Counted from the first letter of the stretch, positions 1 through 11,563 are shown. The stretch: DNA of 64,000 bases from Mobilicoccus massiliensis (GCF_000826525.2 NZ_LN651330.1:559857-623856); one strand, 5' to 3'. Made by a program: numbers and translations. Notes: generated from the letters alone by a model not told the origin.

Positions 1-603
1 AAGGGCTTTGGCATCTTCAGCCTGTCGGGCCACGTCGAGGTCCCCGGCCAGTACGAGGCGCCGCTCGGCATCACGCTGCGCGAGCTGCTCGACATGGCGG
101 GCGGCGTCCGCGCCGGTCACCGCCTGAAGTTCTGGACCCCGGGTGGTTCGTCCACGCCGCTGTTCACCGAGGAACACCTCGACGTGCCGCTGGACTTCGA
201 GTCCGTCGCGGCCGCCGGCTCGATGCTCGGCACGCGTGCGCTGCAGATCTTCGACGAGACGGTCTCGGTCGTGAAGGCGGTCTCGCGCTGGATCGACTTT
301 TACGCGCACGAGTCCTGCGGCAAGTGCACACCCTGCCGTGAGGGCACGTACTGGCTGCGTGAGATCTACACCCGCCTCGAGCAGGGGCAGGGCCGCGACG
401 GCGACATCGAGAAGCTCGCCGACATCGCGGCCAACATCCTCGGCCGCGCGTTCTGCGCGCTCGGTGACGGTGCCACCAGCCCCGTCAGCTCGAGCATCAA
501 GTACTTCCGCGAGGAGTACGAGCAGGCCATGACGACGCCGGTCGACGTGTCGTTCCCGCCGGAGAGATCGGTGCTGTTCGCGAAGGAGAGCGTGACCTCA
601 TGA
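1..603 (+). CDS. nuoF: NADH-quinone oxidoreductase subunit F (NuoF), 3' part
   Basis: The gene enters from the left edge in frame 1, so only the last 200 residues are present; the FMN/NADH-binding part lies outside the window. NuoF is the NADH-oxidising flavoprotein subunit of complex I, on the cytoplasmic arm. Visible are the SLBB-like segment (roughly residues 5-60 of the fragment) and the C-terminal [4Fe-4S] N3 site: [12 protein letters not shown] gives three cysteines at fragment residues 106, 109 and 112, and the fourth is in AFCALGDG (residue 152). The stop overlaps the nuoG start as ATGA, so the two are translationally coupled. Identification is secure; the gene is cut by the window, not truncated. 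Confidence 0.97.
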   Translation, partial: KGFGIFSLSGHVEVPGQYEAPLGITLRELLDMAGGVRAGHRLKFWTPGGSSTPLFTEEHLDVPLDFESVAAAGSMLGTRALQIFDETVSVVKAVSRWIDFYAHESCGKCTPCREGTYWLREIYTRLEQGQGRDGDIEKLADIAANILGRAFCALGDGATSPVSSSIKYFREEYEQAMTTPVDVSFPPERSVLFAKESVTS

Positions 604-3089
604 CCGTCCCGACCAGTCCCGCGTCGGGTGCCAACCCGACCTCCCAGGGCGGCGACGCGACGATTCCGCCGCCCGTGGAGATGGTCGAGGCCAAGATCGA
701 CGGCATCCCCGTGAGCGTCCCCAAGGGCACGCTCATCATCCGGGCCGCCGAGCAGCTCGGCATCGAGATCCCGCGCTTCTGCGACCACCCGTTGCTGGAG
801 CCGGCCGGCGCCTGTCGGCAGTGCCTCGTCGACGTCGCCATGCCGGGCCGCGACGGCAAGCTCGCGAAGATGCCCAAGCCCCAGGCCTCGTGCACGATGA
901 CCGTCTCGCCGGGCATGGAGGTGGAGACCCAGCTCACCTCGCCCGTCGCCGAGAAGGCGCAGCGCGGCATCATGGAGTTCCTCCTCATCAACCACCCGCT
1001 GGACTGCCCGGTCTGCGACAAGGGCGGCGAGTGCCCCCTGCAGAACCAGGCGATGAGCCACGGGCAGGGCGAGACCCGCTTCACCGACGTCAAGCGCACC
1101 TACCCCAAGCCGGTGAACGTCTCCACCCAGGTGCTGCTCGACCGCGAGCGGTGCGTGCTCTGCCAGCGCTGCACCCGGTTCTCCGACCAGGTCGCGGGCG
1201 ACCCGTTCATCTCGCTCACCGAGCGTGGCGCGAACAGCCAGATCGGCATCTTCCAGGACAAGCCGTTCCAGTCCTACTTCTCGGGCAACACCGTGCAGAT
1301 CTGCCCGGTCGGCGCCCTCACGAGCGCGACCTACCGGTTCCGGTCCCGCCCGTTCGACCTCGTCTCGACGCCCGGCATCTGCGAGCACTGCTCGGCGGGC
1401 TGTCATCAGCGCACCGACCACCGCCGCGGCGTCACGCTGCGTCGCATGGTCACGAACGCTCCCGAGGTCAACGAGGAGTGGAACTGCGACAAGGGCCGCT
1501 GGGCGTTCACGTACCAGACCCAGCCCGACCGGTACGCCGCACCGCGCGTTCGCGGCGCCGACGGCACGCTGCGCGTCGCCTCCTGGCCCGAGGCCCTCGA
1601 GGCCGCGGCCCGGGGACTCGCCGCCGCGGGTGTGGGCGGTGTCGGTGTGCTCACCGGCGGTCGCCTGACTTCCGAGGACGCGTACGCGTACAGCAAGTTC
1701 GCGCGAGTCGTGCTCGGCACCAACGACATCGACTTCCGCGCCCGGCCGCACTCGGAGGAGGAGGAGGCGTTCCTCGCCTCTCGGGTCGTCGCGACCGCCC
1801 CTCAGGGCGGTGCGGTCACGTTCGAGGCGTTGGAGAGCGCGAAGTCGGTCCTCCTCGTGGGCTTCGAGCCCGAGGAGGAGAACCCCATGGTGTTCCTGCG
1901 GCTGCGCAAGGCGGCCCGCAAGAACAAGACCAAGGTCTTCACCATCGCGCCCTATGCGAGCTCCGGTCTGACCAAGCTCATGGGCACCCTCGTGCAGGCC
2001 GCTCCCGGCACCGAGGCGGAGCTGCTCGCCGCCGTCGGCGAGGGTCGCACCGAGTTGGCGACCGTGGCCGAGGCCCTCGACGACGGGGCGATCATCCTCG
2101 TGGGGGAGCGGCTCGCGACGGTGCCCGGTGCGCTGTCGGCCGCGGCCGCCCTGGCCGACCGCACGGGTGCCCGCCTGGCCTGGATCCCGCGTCGCGCCGG
2201 TGAGCGCAGCGCTCTCGAGGCCGGCGCGCTGCCCTCGATCCTGCCCGGCGGTCGTCCGCTCGGCGACGAGGGCGCCCGCGCCGAGATCGCCTCGGCCTGG
2301 CAGCTCGACTCGCTCGCCGCCAGCCCCGGCCGCGACGGCAACCGCATGATCGCCGACGCCGCCGACGGCCGCCTGCGGGCACTGCTCATCGGCGGTGTCG
2401 AGCCGGGCGACCTGCCCGAGCCCGCGCGTGTGCAGCAGGCCCTGGAGCGGGCGTTCGTCGTCTCGCTCGACCTGCGGGCCGGTGAGATGACCGAGTACGC
2501 CGACGTCGTCCTGCCGGTGTCCACCCACGACGAGCGTGCAGGCTCCTTCGTCAACTGGGAGGGGCGTCTCGGCGAGTTCGGCGAGGCCCTCAAGAGCCAC
2601 ACCATGGCCGACCACCGGGTCCTCGACCTCCTCGCGGGCGAGATGGGCCACTGGCTCGGACTGCCCAACCTCGCGGTCACCCGCGCGGAGATGGAGAGCC
2701 TCGGCGCCTGGACCGGTCGGCGGGCGGACACGCCCACCGCGCAGCCCCGCGGCCTCGCGACTCTGCGAGACGGGGAGGCCGTGCTCGCCACCTGGCACCA
2801 GTTGCTCGACGCCGGCGTGATGCAGGACGGAGAGCCGTTCCTCGCCGGAACGGCCAAGCCGTCCCGGGCACGTCTCTCGGCGGCCACCGCGGCCGAGGTC
2901 GGCGTCGTCGACGGCGATCCGCTCACCGTTTCGACGGCTCGCGGTTCGATCACGCTGCCGGTCGCCGTCACGACGATGGTCGACCACGTCGTGTGGCTGC
3001 CCACGAACTCCCCCCGGTCACGGGTTCGCGCCGGTCTCGGCGCTGTTGCCGGTGACGTCGTCACGCTCTCCAAGGGTGGTGTCGCATGA
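600..3089 (+). CDS. nuoG: NADH-quinone oxidoreductase subunit G (NuoG)
   Basis: NuoG, 829 aa, is the large iron-sulfur subunit of the complex I peripheral arm, carrying electrons from NuoF towards NuoI. The N-terminal 2Fe-2S ferredoxin domain has cysteines at about 61, 72, 75 and 98. A cysteine-rich region follows ([14 protein letters not shown], then [11 protein letters not shown] and CPVGALTSA). The molybdopterin-oxidoreductase-like domain opens with CEHCSAGC and a further Cys exactly 27 residues later, the CX2CX3CX27C signature of the extra cluster N7. The ATG at 600 overlaps the nuoF stop and the TGA overlaps nuoH. The long molybdopterin-like C-terminus is typical for bacterial NuoG and is thought to hold no cofactor. 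Confidence 0.97.
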   Translation: MTVPTSPASGANPTSQGGDATIPPPVEMVEAKIDGIPVSVPKGTLIIRAAEQLGIEIPRFCDHPLLEPAGACRQCLVDVAMPGRDGKLAKMPKPQASCTMTVSPGMEVETQLTSPVAEKAQRGIMEFLLINHPLDCPVCDKGGECPLQNQAMSHGQGETRFTDVKRTYPKPVNVSTQVLLDRERCVLCQRCTRFSDQVAGDPFISLTERGANSQIGIFQDKPFQSYFSGNTVQICPVGALTSATYRFRSRPFDLVSTPGICEHCSAGCHQRTDHRRGVTLRRMVTNAPEVNEEWNCDKGRWAFTYQTQPDRYAAPRVRGADGTLRVASWPEALEAAARGLAAAGVGGVGVLTGGRLTSEDAYAYSKFARVVLGTNDIDFRARPHSEEEEAFLASRVVATAPQGGAVTFEALESAKSVLLVGFEPEEENPMVFLRLRKAARKNKTKVFTIAPYASSGLTKLMGTLVQAAPGTEAELLAAVGEGRTELATVAEALDDGAIILVGERLATVPGALSAAAALADRTGARLAWIPRRAGERSALEAGALPSILPGGRPLGDEGARAEIASAWQLDSLAASPGRDGNRMIADAADGRLRALLIGGVEPGDLPEPARVQQALERAFVVSLDLRAGEMTEYADVVLPVSTHDERAGSFVNWEGRLGEFGEALKSHTMADHRVLDLLAGEMGHWLGLPNLAVTRAEMESLGAWTGRRADTPTAQPRGLATLRDGEAVLATWHQLLDAGVMQDGEPFLAGTAKPSRARLSAATAAEVGVVDGDPLTVSTARGSITLPVAVTTMVDHVVWLPTNSPRSRVRAGLGAVAGDVVTLSKGGVA

Positions 3090-4492
3090 CCCCGGTCCTC
3101 GCCCTCTCCGGTCCGGCCGTCGCGCTCTCCGGGCCCGTCGCCGACTTCTCCGACACGCCGTTGTGGCTGGCGGCGATCAAGGCGGTGCTCGTGTTCGTGT
3201 ACCTGCTGCTGCAGGTGCTCGTCATCATCTGGTTCGAGCGTCGCTTCGTCGGCTTCATGCAGCAGCGTCCCGGCCCGAACCGCTTCGGCCCCCTCGGCGC
3301 ACTGCAGACCCTCGCCGACGGCTTCAAGCTCATGTGGAAGGAGGCCGTGCGCCCCGCACGCGCCGACCGGTTCACGTACGCACTGGCGCCGATCATCGCC
3401 GGGTCCACCGCGTTCATCTCGTTCTCGGTGATCCCGCTCGGTGGCCAGGTGTACATGTTCGGCCACTGGACTCCGCTGCAGGTCACCGACAGCCCCGTCG
3501 CGGTGCTCATCGTGCTCGCGGCGGCCGGCGTCGGCGCCTACGGCTTCGTCCTCGCGGGCTGGTCCTCGGGCTCGACGTACCCGCTGCTGGGCGGTCTGCG
3601 TTCCACCGCCCAGGTCATCTCCTACGAGATCGCGATGGGCCTCTCGCTCGTCTCGGTGTTCCTCTTCGCCGGCTCGATGTCGACCTCGACGATCGTCGAG
3701 GCCCAGCGAGGCCTGTGGTTCATCGTGCCCGCCTTCTTCAGCTTCCTCGTCTACGTCGTCTGCATGGTCGGCGAGACCAACCGCCTGCCGTTCGACCTCG
3801 CCGAGGGTGAGGGCGAACTCGTCGGCGGCTACCACACCGAGTACTCGGGCATGTGGTTCGGCATGTTCTTCCTCGGCGAGTACGTCAACATGTTCACGGT
3901 CTCGGCGCTGGCGAGCACCCTGTTCCTCGGCGGCTGGCACTCCCCGATCCCGGGCTTCCTCGACGGCGGCTACTGGGGCATCCTCTGGCTCACCGCCAAG
4001 ATGTGGATCTTCATGTGGGGCTTCGTCTGGCTGCGCGGCACCCTGCCCCGCACCCGGTACGACCAGTTCATGGCATTCGGCTGGAAGTTCCTCATCCCCG
4101 CCACGATCGTGTGGGTTCTCGCCGTCTCGTTCATGCACGCCGCCCGCCTCGGCTTCTTCGGCCCGCACCCGGTCATCGCGACGGTGATCATCGTGCTCGT
4201 CGTCGCCGCGATCGCGCTCGGCGCTGCGGTCAAGTGGGACTCGACGCAACAGGCCAAACGGCAACCCGTCGAGATCCCCGCCGAGGTCGACCCGTACGCA
4301 GGCGGATACCCTGTTCCGCCGATGCCGGGCCAGCGCCTGATCGAGCCGGGATCGGGCCGCGACGACCGGGTCCTCTCGGGCGCGGCCGCCCGCCGCACCG
4401 ACGAGCCCACCGAGCACTCGCCGCACTCCCAGCAGCGCGCCGAGGAGCGCTCGAGCGACACCACCACCGACCAGGAGGGACACCGTGGCTGA
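3086..4492 (+). CDS. nuoH: NADH-quinone oxidoreductase subunit H (NuoH)
   Basis: NuoH, 468 aa, is the membrane subunit at the junction of the peripheral and membrane arms and forms much of the quinone-binding channel. About eight hydrophobic segments are visible. Family motifs are [16 protein letters not shown] near residue 52, the GWSSGS(T)YPLLGG loop, and [17 protein letters not shown] with its conserved acidic residues. From about residue 390 a hydrophilic tail follows that proteobacterial NuoH (about 325 aa) lacks; such tails are common in actinobacterial homologues. The start overlaps the nuoG stop (ATGA), and the 3' end overlaps the GTG start of nuoI by eight bases. Confidence 0.97.
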   Translation: MTPVLALSGPAVALSGPVADFSDTPLWLAAIKAVLVFVYLLLQVLVIIWFERRFVGFMQQRPGPNRFGPLGALQTLADGFKLMWKEAVRPARADRFTYALAPIIAGSTAFISFSVIPLGGQVYMFGHWTPLQVTDSPVAVLIVLAAAGVGAYGFVLAGWSSGSTYPLLGGLRSTAQVISYEIAMGLSLVSVFLFAGSMSTSTIVEAQRGLWFIVPAFFSFLVYVVCMVGETNRLPFDLAEGEGELVGGYHTEYSGMWFGMFFLGEYVNMFTVSALASTLFLGGWHSPIPGFLDGGYWGILWLTAKMWIFMWGFVWLRGTLPRTRYDQFMAFGWKFLIPATIVWVLAVSFMHAARLGFFGPHPVIATVIIVLVVAAIALGAAVKWDSTQQAKRQPVEIPAEVDPYAGGYPVPPMPGQRLIEPGSGRDDRVLSGAAARRTDEPTEHSPHSQQRAEERSSDTTTDQEGHRG

Positions 4493-5285
4493 GTCCACCC
4501 CCAACCCCGACGAGAGCCGGCGCTCCGACGTCGCCCGTCGCGAGCAGGCGGGTGCGCCGTCGGTCTACGGGCCGGAGCAGAACGCCGCCGACAACCAGGG
4601 CGGCTTCCTGTCCGACCTGCTCGCCCCGATCGCGGGATTCGGCGTCTCGTTCACCAACCAGTTCCGTAAGCGCCACACCGAGGAGTACCCCGAGGAGAAG
4701 CGGCCCACCCAGCCGCGTTACCACGGGCGTCACCAGCTCAACCGTCACCCCGACGGCCTCGAGAAGTGTGTCGGTTGCGAGCTGTGCGCCTGGGCCTGCC
4801 CGGCCGACGCGATCCTCGTCGAGGGCGCCGACAACGACGACACCCCGGTCGAGCAGGGCGGCACCGGCCGGTACTCCCCGGGTGAGCGCTACGGCCGCGT
4901 CTACCAGATCAACTACCTGCGGTGCATCTTCTGCGGGCTGTGCATCGAGGCGTGCCCCACTCGCGCGTTGACGATGACGAACTTCTACGAGCTCGCCGAC
5001 CACACCCGTGAGGACCTCATCTTCGAGAAGCACCAGCTTCTCGCCCCGTTGTCCGAGGGCATGGTCTCCCCGCCCCACCCCATGGTCGAGGGCATGGAGG
5101 AGCGCGACTACTACCAGGGCAAGGTCGCCAAGGCCACGCCCGAACAGGAGGAGTTCGCGCGCGAGCGGACGGTGGCCGACGCCGACCACGCGACCTCCGA
5201 CGCCGTGGGCGGGCCCGACCCGGCCGACGTGCCCACCAAGCCTCGCGACGAGGGCGGTCTGACGGAAGGCGGTACCCGGCGATGA
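4485..5285 (+). CDS. nuoI: NADH-quinone oxidoreductase subunit I (NuoI)
   Basis: NuoI, 266 aa, is the 8Fe ferredoxin-like subunit that carries the N6a and N6b clusters and passes electrons to the quinone site. Two classical motifs are present, [12 protein letters not shown] near residue 98 and [12 protein letters not shown] near residue 147. The start is GTG, preceded by the Shine-Dalgarno sequence CCAGGAGGGAC inside the nuoH tail. The first 50 or so residues and the last 60 are hydrophilic, charged extensions outside the conserved core. The stop overlaps the nuoJ start (ATGA). Confidence 0.97.
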   Translation: MAESTPNPDESRRSDVARREQAGAPSVYGPEQNAADNQGGFLSDLLAPIAGFGVSFTNQFRKRHTEEYPEEKRPTQPRYHGRHQLNRHPDGLEKCVGCELCAWACPADAILVEGADNDDTPVEQGGTGRYSPGERYGRVYQINYLRCIFCGLCIEACPTRALTMTNFYELADHTREDLIFEKHQLLAPLSEGMVSPPHPMVEGMEERDYYQGKVAKATPEQEEFARERTVADADHATSDAVGGPDPADVPTKPRDEGGLTEGGTRR

Positions 5286-6046
5286 GCAGCGGAGAGGCGG
5301 TCCTGTTCTGGATCGTGGCACCGATCATGGTGCTCGGGGCCCTCGGTCTCGCATTCAGCAAACGCGCCGTCTACGCGGCGCTGTCGATGGTCCTCACGAT
5401 GATCCTGCTGGGTATCGTCTACCTCGCCCAGGGGGCCGACTTCCTCGGCATCGTGCAGATCTTCGTGTACTCGGGCGCGGTGATGATGCTCTTCATCTTC
5501 GTCGTCATGATGGTCGGCGTCGACGCCTCGGAGACGCGGCTGGAGACGATGAAGGGCCACCGGGTGTTCTCGGTGCTGCTCGGCCTCGGCCTGCTGTTGC
5601 TGCTCGGCGGTGCGCTCGCCAAGGTCACCTTCCGTCCCGGCGCCCCCATCGCGGAGATCAACGCCGGTGGCAACGTGACGATGCTCGGCCACCTCATCTT
5701 CGGGCCGTACATGGCCGCCTTCCAGATGGTCGGCGTCCTGCTCGTCGTCGCGGCCGTCGCCGCCATGGTGCTCGCCCACCGCGAACGCTTGTTGCCGCGT
5801 CCGGACCAGAAGGCCTGGAGCCGCCGCCGCATCCGCGAGAACAAGAACGTCGCCGGCCTGCCGGCCCCGGGTGTGTACGCGCGTCACAACGCGGTCGACA
5901 CGCCGGCGCTGCTGCCCGACGGCACCCCGAGCGAGCTGTCGGTCTCGCGTATCCTCGTCGCGCGCGACCAGCTCTCGGACGCTTCGAGGTTCAGCGAGTC
6001 GACCGAGGTCATGGAGCAGGAGATCGAGGAGGGAACCGAACGATGA
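5282..6046 (+). CDS. nuoJ: NADH-quinone oxidoreductase subunit J (NuoJ)
   Basis: NuoJ, 254 aa, is a membrane-arm subunit of complex I. Five hydrophobic helices occupy residues 1-165. The third is [16 protein letters not shown], the helix where a pi-bulge is known in this family. The remaining 90 residues are hydrophilic and cytoplasmic-looking, so the protein is longer than the E. coli form (184 aa), as is usual in actinobacteria. The start overlaps the nuoI stop and the stop overlaps nuoK (ATGA). Confidence 0.95.
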   Translation: MSSGEAVLFWIVAPIMVLGALGLAFSKRAVYAALSMVLTMILLGIVYLAQGADFLGIVQIFVYSGAVMMLFIFVVMMVGVDASETRLETMKGHRVFSVLLGLGLLLLLGGALAKVTFRPGAPIAEINAGGNVTMLGHLIFGPYMAAFQMVGVLLVVAAVAAMVLAHRERLLPRPDQKAWSRRRIRENKNVAGLPAPGVYARHNAVDTPALLPDGTPSELSVSRILVARDQLSDASRFSESTEVMEQEIEEGTER

Positions 6047-6342
6047 GCCTCTCCAACTACCTGTACCTCGCGGTCGTCCTCTTCTCCATCGGCGCGACCA
6101 TCGTGCTGCTGCGCCGCAACGCCCTCATCGTGTTCATGGGCATCGAGCTCATGCTCAACGCCGTCGCGCTCATGATCGTCACCTTCGGACGCATGAACGC
6201 CAGCATCGAAGGCCAGACGATCGCGCTCTTCGTCCTCGCGGTCGCCGCCGCGGAGGTCGTCGTGGGACTCGCGATCATCATGGCCATCTTCCGTGCCCGC
6301 CGCTCGGCCTCGGTCGACGACGCCAACCTGCTCAAGCTGTAA
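6043..6342 (+). CDS. nuoK: NADH-quinone oxidoreductase subunit K (NuoK)
   Basis: NuoK, 99 aa, is homologous to MrpC and consists of three transmembrane helices. Conserved acidic residues for proton translocation lie within the helices, in [11 protein letters not shown] and [11 protein letters not shown], the glutamates of helices 2 and 3. Length and motifs match the family. It overlaps nuoJ by four bases and is followed after 12 bases, which contain AAGGAGAGCC as ribosome binding site, by nuoL. Confidence 0.96.
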   Translation: MSLSNYLYLAVVLFSIGATIVLLRRNALIVFMGIELMLNAVALMIVTFGRMNASIEGQTIALFVLAVAAAEVVVGLAIIMAIFRARRSASVDDANLLKL

Positions 6343-6354
6343 GGAGAGCCCAGA

Positions 6355-8301
6355 GTGACACCCCATCTCCTCTCCGGTGCGCTGGCGAGCAACGTCGCGG
6401 CGGATCTCGCCCACCAGCAGCCCGCCACGGGCGTCACGGGCCTGATGTGGCTCGTCATCGCGCTGCCGCTGCTCGGTGCCTTCCTCCTGCTCGTCGGCGG
6501 ACGGCGCACGGACTCCTTCGGCCCGCTGCTCGCGACCGTGCTCTCCTGGGCCGCGTTCGTCGTCGGCTTCGCCACCCTCTTCGCGTTCCTCGGCATGGAC
6601 GCGGCCGAACGCAGCCGCCACATCGCGCTGTGGTCGTGGATTCCCGCCGGCTCGTTCGACCTCGACATGGGTCTGCTCGTCGACCCGCTGTCGCTCTCGT
6701 TCGTGCTGCTCGTGACGTTCGTCGGCTCGCTCATCCACGTGTACTCCCTGGGGTACATGGCGCACGACCCCGACAAGCGCCGGTTCTTCGCCTACCTCAA
6801 CCTCTTCGTCGCGGCGATGCTCACGCTCGTGCTCGCGGACTCCTACCTGCTGCTCTACCTGGGCTGGGAGGGCGTGGGTCTGGCCTCGTACCTGCTCATC
6901 GGGTTCTGGAACTGGAACCCGCCCTACGCGGCGGCCGCCAACAAGGCGTTCATCATGAACCGCATCGGCGACTTCGGTCTCGGCATCGCGATCATGCTCA
7001 TGTTCGCCACCTTCGGCACCGTGACGTTCGCGGGCGTGACGGAGCACGTGGGTCAGGCGAGCACCGGAGTGCTTACGGCCCTCGGACTGCTGCTGCTGCT
7101 CGCGGCCTGTGGTAAGTCGGCCCAGTTCCCGCTGCAGAGCTGGCTGGGCGACGCGATGGCCGGCCCGACGCCGGTCTCGGCCCTCATCCACGCCGCGACG
7201 ATGGTCACCGCCGGTGTCTACCTCGTGGTGCGCAGCAGCCCGATCTACAACCTCGCACCCGACGCGCAGCTCGCGGTCACGATCATCGGTGCGATCACGC
7301 TGACCTTCGGTGCGATCGTCGGCTGCGTCAAGGACGACATCAAGAAGGCGCTGGCCGCCTCGACGATGAGCCAGATCGGCTACATGATGCTCGCCGCCGG
7401 TCTCGGCCCCGTCGGGTACGCGTTCGCGATCTTCCACCTCATCACCCACGGCTTCTTCAAGGCCGGGCTGTTCCTCGGCGCCGGCTCGGTCATGCACGCC
7501 ATGAACAACCGGGTGGACATGCGCACGTTCGGCGACCTGTCCGCCAAGATGAAGATCACCTGGCTGACGTTCGGGCTCGGCTGGCTGGCCATCATCGGCT
7601 TCCCGCTGTTCTCCGGCTGGTGGAGCAAGGACCTCATCATCGAGGCCGCGTTCGTCGGAGACGGCTGGCGCCCCTGGGTGTTCGGTCTCATCACCCTGCT
7701 CGTCGCGGGTGTGACGGCGTTCTACATGTCGCGCCTGTTCTTCATGACCTTCCACGGCAAGGCCCGCTGGGACGAGCACGACCACCCGCACGAGTCGCCC
7801 GGCTCGATGACCGTCCCGATGGTCGTCCTCGCCATCGGCTCGCTCGGCCTCGGCGCGTTCCTGCACTTCGTCGGGTTCACCGAGTGGCTCGCCCCCGTGA
7901 CGGGACACGTCGAGCACCACGAGCCGGTCATCCCCGTGCTCGCCATCCAGGTCCTCGTCTTCGTGCTCATGGTCGCCGGTGTCGCGGTCGCCTGGCTGCG
8001 CTACGGCAAGGCCGACGTGCCCCTCGTCGCCCCGCACGGCTCGGTGCTCACCCGCGCCGCCCGCCGGGACCTGTTCCAGGACGACATCAACGCCGGTGTG
8101 TTCACCGGGCCGACCATGGCCCTCGCCAACGGCCTCGCCGACGACAAGGGCGTCGACGACGGCGTCATGGGACTCGGCCGCGGGGTCGCCTCGATCTCCG
8201 GCGTGCTGCGCCAGGCGCAGAACGGCCTCGTTCGGACCTATGCCCTGACGATGCTCCTGGGCATCGTCGCGATCTTCGCCCTCGTGTGGATGGTGCAGTG
8301 A
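6355..8301 (+). CDS. nuoL: NADH-quinone oxidoreductase subunit L (NuoL)
   Basis: NuoL, 648 aa, is the distal antiporter-like proton-pumping subunit of complex I. Around 15-16 hydrophobic segments are visible. The signature stretch [20 protein letters not shown] followed by [16 protein letters not shown] contains the conserved channel residues, and HGFFKAGLF adds the conserved lysine region. The end is hydrophobic, as expected after the lateral helix. The start is GTG at 6355, supported by AAGGAGAG eight bases upstream. The stop (TGA 8299-8301) shares one base with the nuoM ATG. Confidence 0.97.
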   Translation: MTPHLLSGALASNVAADLAHQQPATGVTGLMWLVIALPLLGAFLLLVGGRRTDSFGPLLATVLSWAAFVVGFATLFAFLGMDAAERSRHIALWSWIPAGSFDLDMGLLVDPLSLSFVLLVTFVGSLIHVYSLGYMAHDPDKRRFFAYLNLFVAAMLTLVLADSYLLLYLGWEGVGLASYLLIGFWNWNPPYAAAANKAFIMNRIGDFGLGIAIMLMFATFGTVTFAGVTEHVGQASTGVLTALGLLLLLAACGKSAQFPLQSWLGDAMAGPTPVSALIHAATMVTAGVYLVVRSSPIYNLAPDAQLAVTIIGAITLTFGAIVGCVKDDIKKALAASTMSQIGYMMLAAGLGPVGYAFAIFHLITHGFFKAGLFLGAGSVMHAMNNRVDMRTFGDLSAKMKITWLTFGLGWLAIIGFPLFSGWWSKDLIIEAAFVGDGWRPWVFGLITLLVAGVTAFYMSRLFFMTFHGKARWDEHDHPHESPGSMTVPMVVLAIGSLGLGAFLHFVGFTEWLAPVTGHVEHHEPVIPVLAIQVLVFVLMVAGVAVAWLRYGKADVPLVAPHGSVLTRAARRDLFQDDINAGVFTGPTMALANGLADDKGVDDGVMGLGRGVASISGVLRQAQNGLVRTYALTMLLGIVAIFALVWMVQ

Positions 8302-10001
8302 TGACAATGACCGGCTTGCCCCTGCTCACGATCCTGGGGTTGATCCCGCTCGTCGGGGCGCTCGTCGTGATGTTCGCGGGCGAACGCGCGGCGCGCTCCA
8401 TCGCGCTCGTCTTCTCGCTCGTCACGATGCTCGGCTCGTTCGTGCTGTGGGCGGGCTTCGACGTCGCCGCCACCGAGCAGTTCCAGTTCACCGAGGTCTA
8501 CCCGTGGATCCCGGTGTGGGGCGTCAGCTACGCGCTCGGCATCGACGGGATGGCGCTGGCGATGATCGTCATGTCGGCGATCCTCGTGCCCATCTGCATC
8601 ATCGCCGCACGCAACGACGTCGCGATGGTCGGCGGGCGCCGCCACCGCGGCTACTTCGCCTGGATGCTCGTCCTCGAGACGTTCATGATCGGGGTCTTCG
8701 CGGCCACCGACGTGTTCCTCTTCTACGTCTTCTTCGAGGCCATGCTCATCCCGGTCTACTTCCTCATCAACAACTACGGCGGTGAGAACCGGCAGGCGGC
8801 CGCGCTGAAGTTCCTGCTGTTCTCCCTCGCGGGCGGCCTCATCATGCTCGTCGCCGTCATCGCCGTGTTCTTCCAAGGCGCGGGTGGCCCGCAGGGCTTC
8901 CTCGTCGGCAACCTCACCGGGCTGACGATGAACCCCGTCGTGGAGAACCTGCTCTTCCTCGGCTTCTTCATCGCGTTCGCGGTCAAGGCGCCGATGTGGC
9001 CGGTCCACACGTGGCTGCCCGATGCCGCCACGGCCGCCCGGCCGGCCACCGCGGTGCTGCTCGTCGGTGTGCTCGACAAGGTCGGCACGTACGGCATGAT
9101 CCGCTTCTGCCTGCAGATGTTCCCGCACGCCTCCGAGTGGGCGACCCCGGTCGTCATCACGCTCGCGCTCATCTCGATCATCTACGGCGCGTTCCTTGCG
9201 ATCGGCGCGACCGACATGATGCGCCTCATCGCCTACACCTCGGTGAGCCACTTCGGCTTCATCGTGCTCGGCATCTTCGCGATGACCTCCGTGGGCATGG
9301 CCGGCTCGATTCTCTACATGGTCAACCACGGGTTCTCCACCGCCGCGCTGTTCCTCATCGCGGGCATGCTCGTCGTCCGCCACGGCAGCAAGGACGTGCG
9401 CGACTACGGCGGCTGGCAGCGCGTCACGCCGGTGCTCGCGGGGACGTTCCTCGTGGCCGGCATGTCGGGCCTCGCCCTGCCCGGCCTCGGGTCGTTCGTC
9501 TCGGAGTTCCTCGTCATGATGGGCACGTTCCAGCGGTACCCGGTGGCGGGCGTGATCTCCTCGGTCGGCATCATCCTCGCCGCGACGTACATCCTCGTGC
9601 TGTACATGCGGGTCTTCACGGGTCCGTCTCCCGGCTCGCGTCTCGTCGAGGTCGACGGGGTCGTCTCGTACGACGACACCCTTCCGGAGGGCCACGGCAC
9701 TCGCGGCGCAGCGGGCGCGGTCGACACCACGACGCACGACGCCGCGGCCATGCACGAGCCCGCGACCCAGGGCGGCGTCGGCACGATGACCCGGCCCCTG
9801 CCGTCGCGGTTCACGGTCCCCGACCTCAACGGACGCGAGAAGCTCGTGGTCGCACCCCTGATCGCGATCTTCCTGATCCTCGGGTTCTTCCCCCGCGTCG
9901 CGCTGGACGTGATCGATCCCGCCGTGACCCAGACGCTCCACCTGGTGGGCGTCACCGATCCTGCCCCGGCCGTCGGGGCGCAGAACGGGAGTGCCAAGTG
10001 A
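8301..10001 (+). CDS. nuoM: NADH-quinone oxidoreductase subunit M (NuoM)
   Basis: NuoM, 566 aa, is the second antiporter-like proton-pumping subunit. PVHTWLPDAATAARPATAVL and LLVGVLDKVGTYGMIRF are the family signature in its actinobacterial form. About 14 helices are seen. A polar insertion at about residues 440-510, rich in His, Thr and Ala, sits before the last helix. The open frame extends far upstream within nuoL, but the protein begins at the ATG at 8301, directly on the nuoL stop (alternative ATG at 8307). The stop TGA shares one base with the nuoN ATG at 10001. Confidence 0.96.
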   Translation: MTMTGLPLLTILGLIPLVGALVVMFAGERAARSIALVFSLVTMLGSFVLWAGFDVAATEQFQFTEVYPWIPVWGVSYALGIDGMALAMIVMSAILVPICIIAARNDVAMVGGRRHRGYFAWMLVLETFMIGVFAATDVFLFYVFFEAMLIPVYFLINNYGGENRQAAALKFLLFSLAGGLIMLVAVIAVFFQGAGGPQGFLVGNLTGLTMNPVVENLLFLGFFIAFAVKAPMWPVHTWLPDAATAARPATAVLLVGVLDKVGTYGMIRFCLQMFPHASEWATPVVITLALISIIYGAFLAIGATDMMRLIAYTSVSHFGFIVLGIFAMTSVGMAGSILYMVNHGFSTAALFLIAGMLVVRHGSKDVRDYGGWQRVTPVLAGTFLVAGMSGLALPGLGSFVSEFLVMMGTFQRYPVAGVISSVGIILAATYILVLYMRVFTGPSPGSRLVEVDGVVSYDDTLPEGHGTRGAAGAVDTTTHDAAAMHEPATQGGVGTMTRPLPSRFTVPDLNGREKLVVAPLIAIFLILGFFPRVALDVIDPAVTQTLHLVGVTDPAPAVGAQNGSAK

Positions 10002-11563
10002 TGCCCGCGCCGGAGTTCGTTCCCGCAGACCTCAACGCCCTCGCGCTCGCGCCCGTCGCGATCGTCCTGGCGGCTGCGCTCATCGGCGTCCTGGTCGAGA
10101 CGTTCGTCCCGCGCAGGTCGCGACACACGATCCAGGTGGTCCTCTCCGTGCTCGCGCTCGGTGTCGCCTTCCTCGTGCTCGCGCTCAACGTCCCGCGCGT
10201 GGTGGGGCCGACGATGTCCGGTGCGATCGTCCTCGACGGGCCGACCATCGTCCTCCAGCTCCTCCTGCTGATCATGGGGCTCATCTCGGTGCTCGTCATG
10301 GCCGAGCGCTTCGACGGCCGGCTGGCCGACGCCTTCACGCCCTCGGGTGCATCGGTGCCCGGTTCGCACGCCGAGGGCGTCGCCGAACGGCTCGGATCGA
10401 GCAACGAGGTCTACCCGCTCGCGCTGTTCTCGCTCGCCGGCATGATGCTCTTCCCGGCCGCGGGCGACCTGCTGACGATGTTCATCGCGCTCGAACTCCT
10501 CTCGCTGCCGCTGTACGTCCTCACGGCTCTGGCCCGTCGCAAGCGTCTCCTCTCGCAGGAGGCCGGCCTGAAGTACTTCCTGCTGGGCTCGTTCGCGTCC
10601 GCGTTCTTCCTGTTCGGCGCCGCGCTGCTGTTCGGCTACTCCGGCTCGATGCAGTTCCGTCGCATCGCCGAGGCCATCGGCACCCAGAGCGCCATGGACC
10701 CGCTGCTCGTCCTCGGCTGCCTGTGCGTCCTCGTCGGGCTGTTCTTCAAGGTCGGTGCGGTGCCCTTCCACTCGTGGACTCCCGACGTCTACCAGGGCGC
10801 GCCCACGCCGGTCAGCGGCTTCATGGCCGCCTGCACGAAGGCAGCGGCGTTCGGCGCCATGCTGCGCGTGGTCTACACGGGCATCGACGCCGACCGGTGG
10901 GACTGGATGATCGTCCTGTGGGTCGTCGCCGGGCTCACGATGATCGTCGGCTCGATCCTCTCGGTGACTCAGAGCGACATGAAGCGCATGCTCGCGTACT
11001 CCTCGATCGCGCACGCCGGGTTCGTCCTCGTCGGTGTCCTCGCCTTCGATCGCTCCGCCGTCGCCGCGGTGCTGTTCTACCTCGCGACCTACGGCTTCGC
11101 GGTGCTCGCGGCGTTCGGCATCGTCATGCTCGTGCGGACCCGCGACACCGGTGCCGAGGCGACGTCGCTCACCCAGTGGACGGGGCTCGGCAAGCGTTCC
11201 CCCCTCGTCGCCGGCGCGTTCGCGTTCCTGCTCATGGCCTTCGCCGGTCTGCCGCTCACCTCCGGCTTCACCGCCAAGTTCGCGGTGTTCTCGGCGGCGA
11301 TCGCGCACGCGGGCGTTCCCGGTGCCGTGCTCGCGGTCATCGGCATGCTGTGCAGCGCCGTCACCGCGTTCGTCTACTTCCGGGTGGTTCGCATCATGTT
11401 CACCGTGGATCCCGAAGGCGACGACGACGGCATCGTCGTGCTGACGCCCTCGCTCGGCACGATCAGTGCCATCACGGTGAGTGTCGCGCTGACCCTGCTC
11501 CTCGGAGTCTTCCCCGCGCCGCTGCTCGACCTCATGTCGTCGCTGTCGACGTTCATCCGATGA
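10001..11563 (+). CDS. nuoN: NADH-quinone oxidoreductase subunit N (NuoN)
   Basis: NuoN, 520 aa, is the third antiporter-like subunit and ends the complex I gene set. PFHSWTPDVYQGAPTPVSGF followed by TKAAAFG is the diagnostic motif, and SDMKRMLAYSSIAHAGF is the second conserved stretch. About 14 transmembrane helices are visible. The start is the ATG that overlaps the nuoM stop; the open frame upstream of it is only a shadow of nuoM. The stop overlaps the next gene as ATGA, so the polyprenyl synthase is translationally coupled to complex I. Confidence 0.96.
   Translation: MPAPEFVPADLNALALAPVAIVLAAALIGVLVETFVPRRSRHTIQVVLSVLALGVAFLVLALNVPRVVGPTMSGAIVLDGPTIVLQLLLLIMGLISVLVMAERFDGRLADAFTPSGASVPGSHAEGVAERLGSSNEVYPLALFSLAGMMLFPAAGDLLTMFIALELLSLPLYVLTALARRKRLLSQEAGLKYFLLGSFASAFFLFGAALLFGYSGSMQFRRIAEAIGTQSAMDPLLVLGCLCVLVGLFFKVGAVPFHSWTPDVYQGAPTPVSGFMAACTKAAAFGAMLRVVYTGIDADRWDWMIVLWVVAGLTMIVGSILSVTQSDMKRMLAYSSIAHAGFVLVGVLAFDRSAVAAVLFYLATYGFAVLAAFGIVMLVRTRDTGAEATSLTQWTGLGKRSPLVAGAFAFLLMAFAGLPLTSGFTAKFAVFSAAIAHAGVPGAVLAVIGMLCSAVTAFVYFRVVRIMFTVDPEGDDDGIVVLTPSLGTISAITVSVALTLLLGVFPAPLLDLMSSLSTFIR

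Noticed and set aside
366..2987. Very long minus-strand frame opposite nuoFG, and similar ones opposite rpoB, rpoC and fusA
   Set aside because: These are GC-rich antisense shadows with Arg/Ala/His-biased sequence and no recognisable domains.
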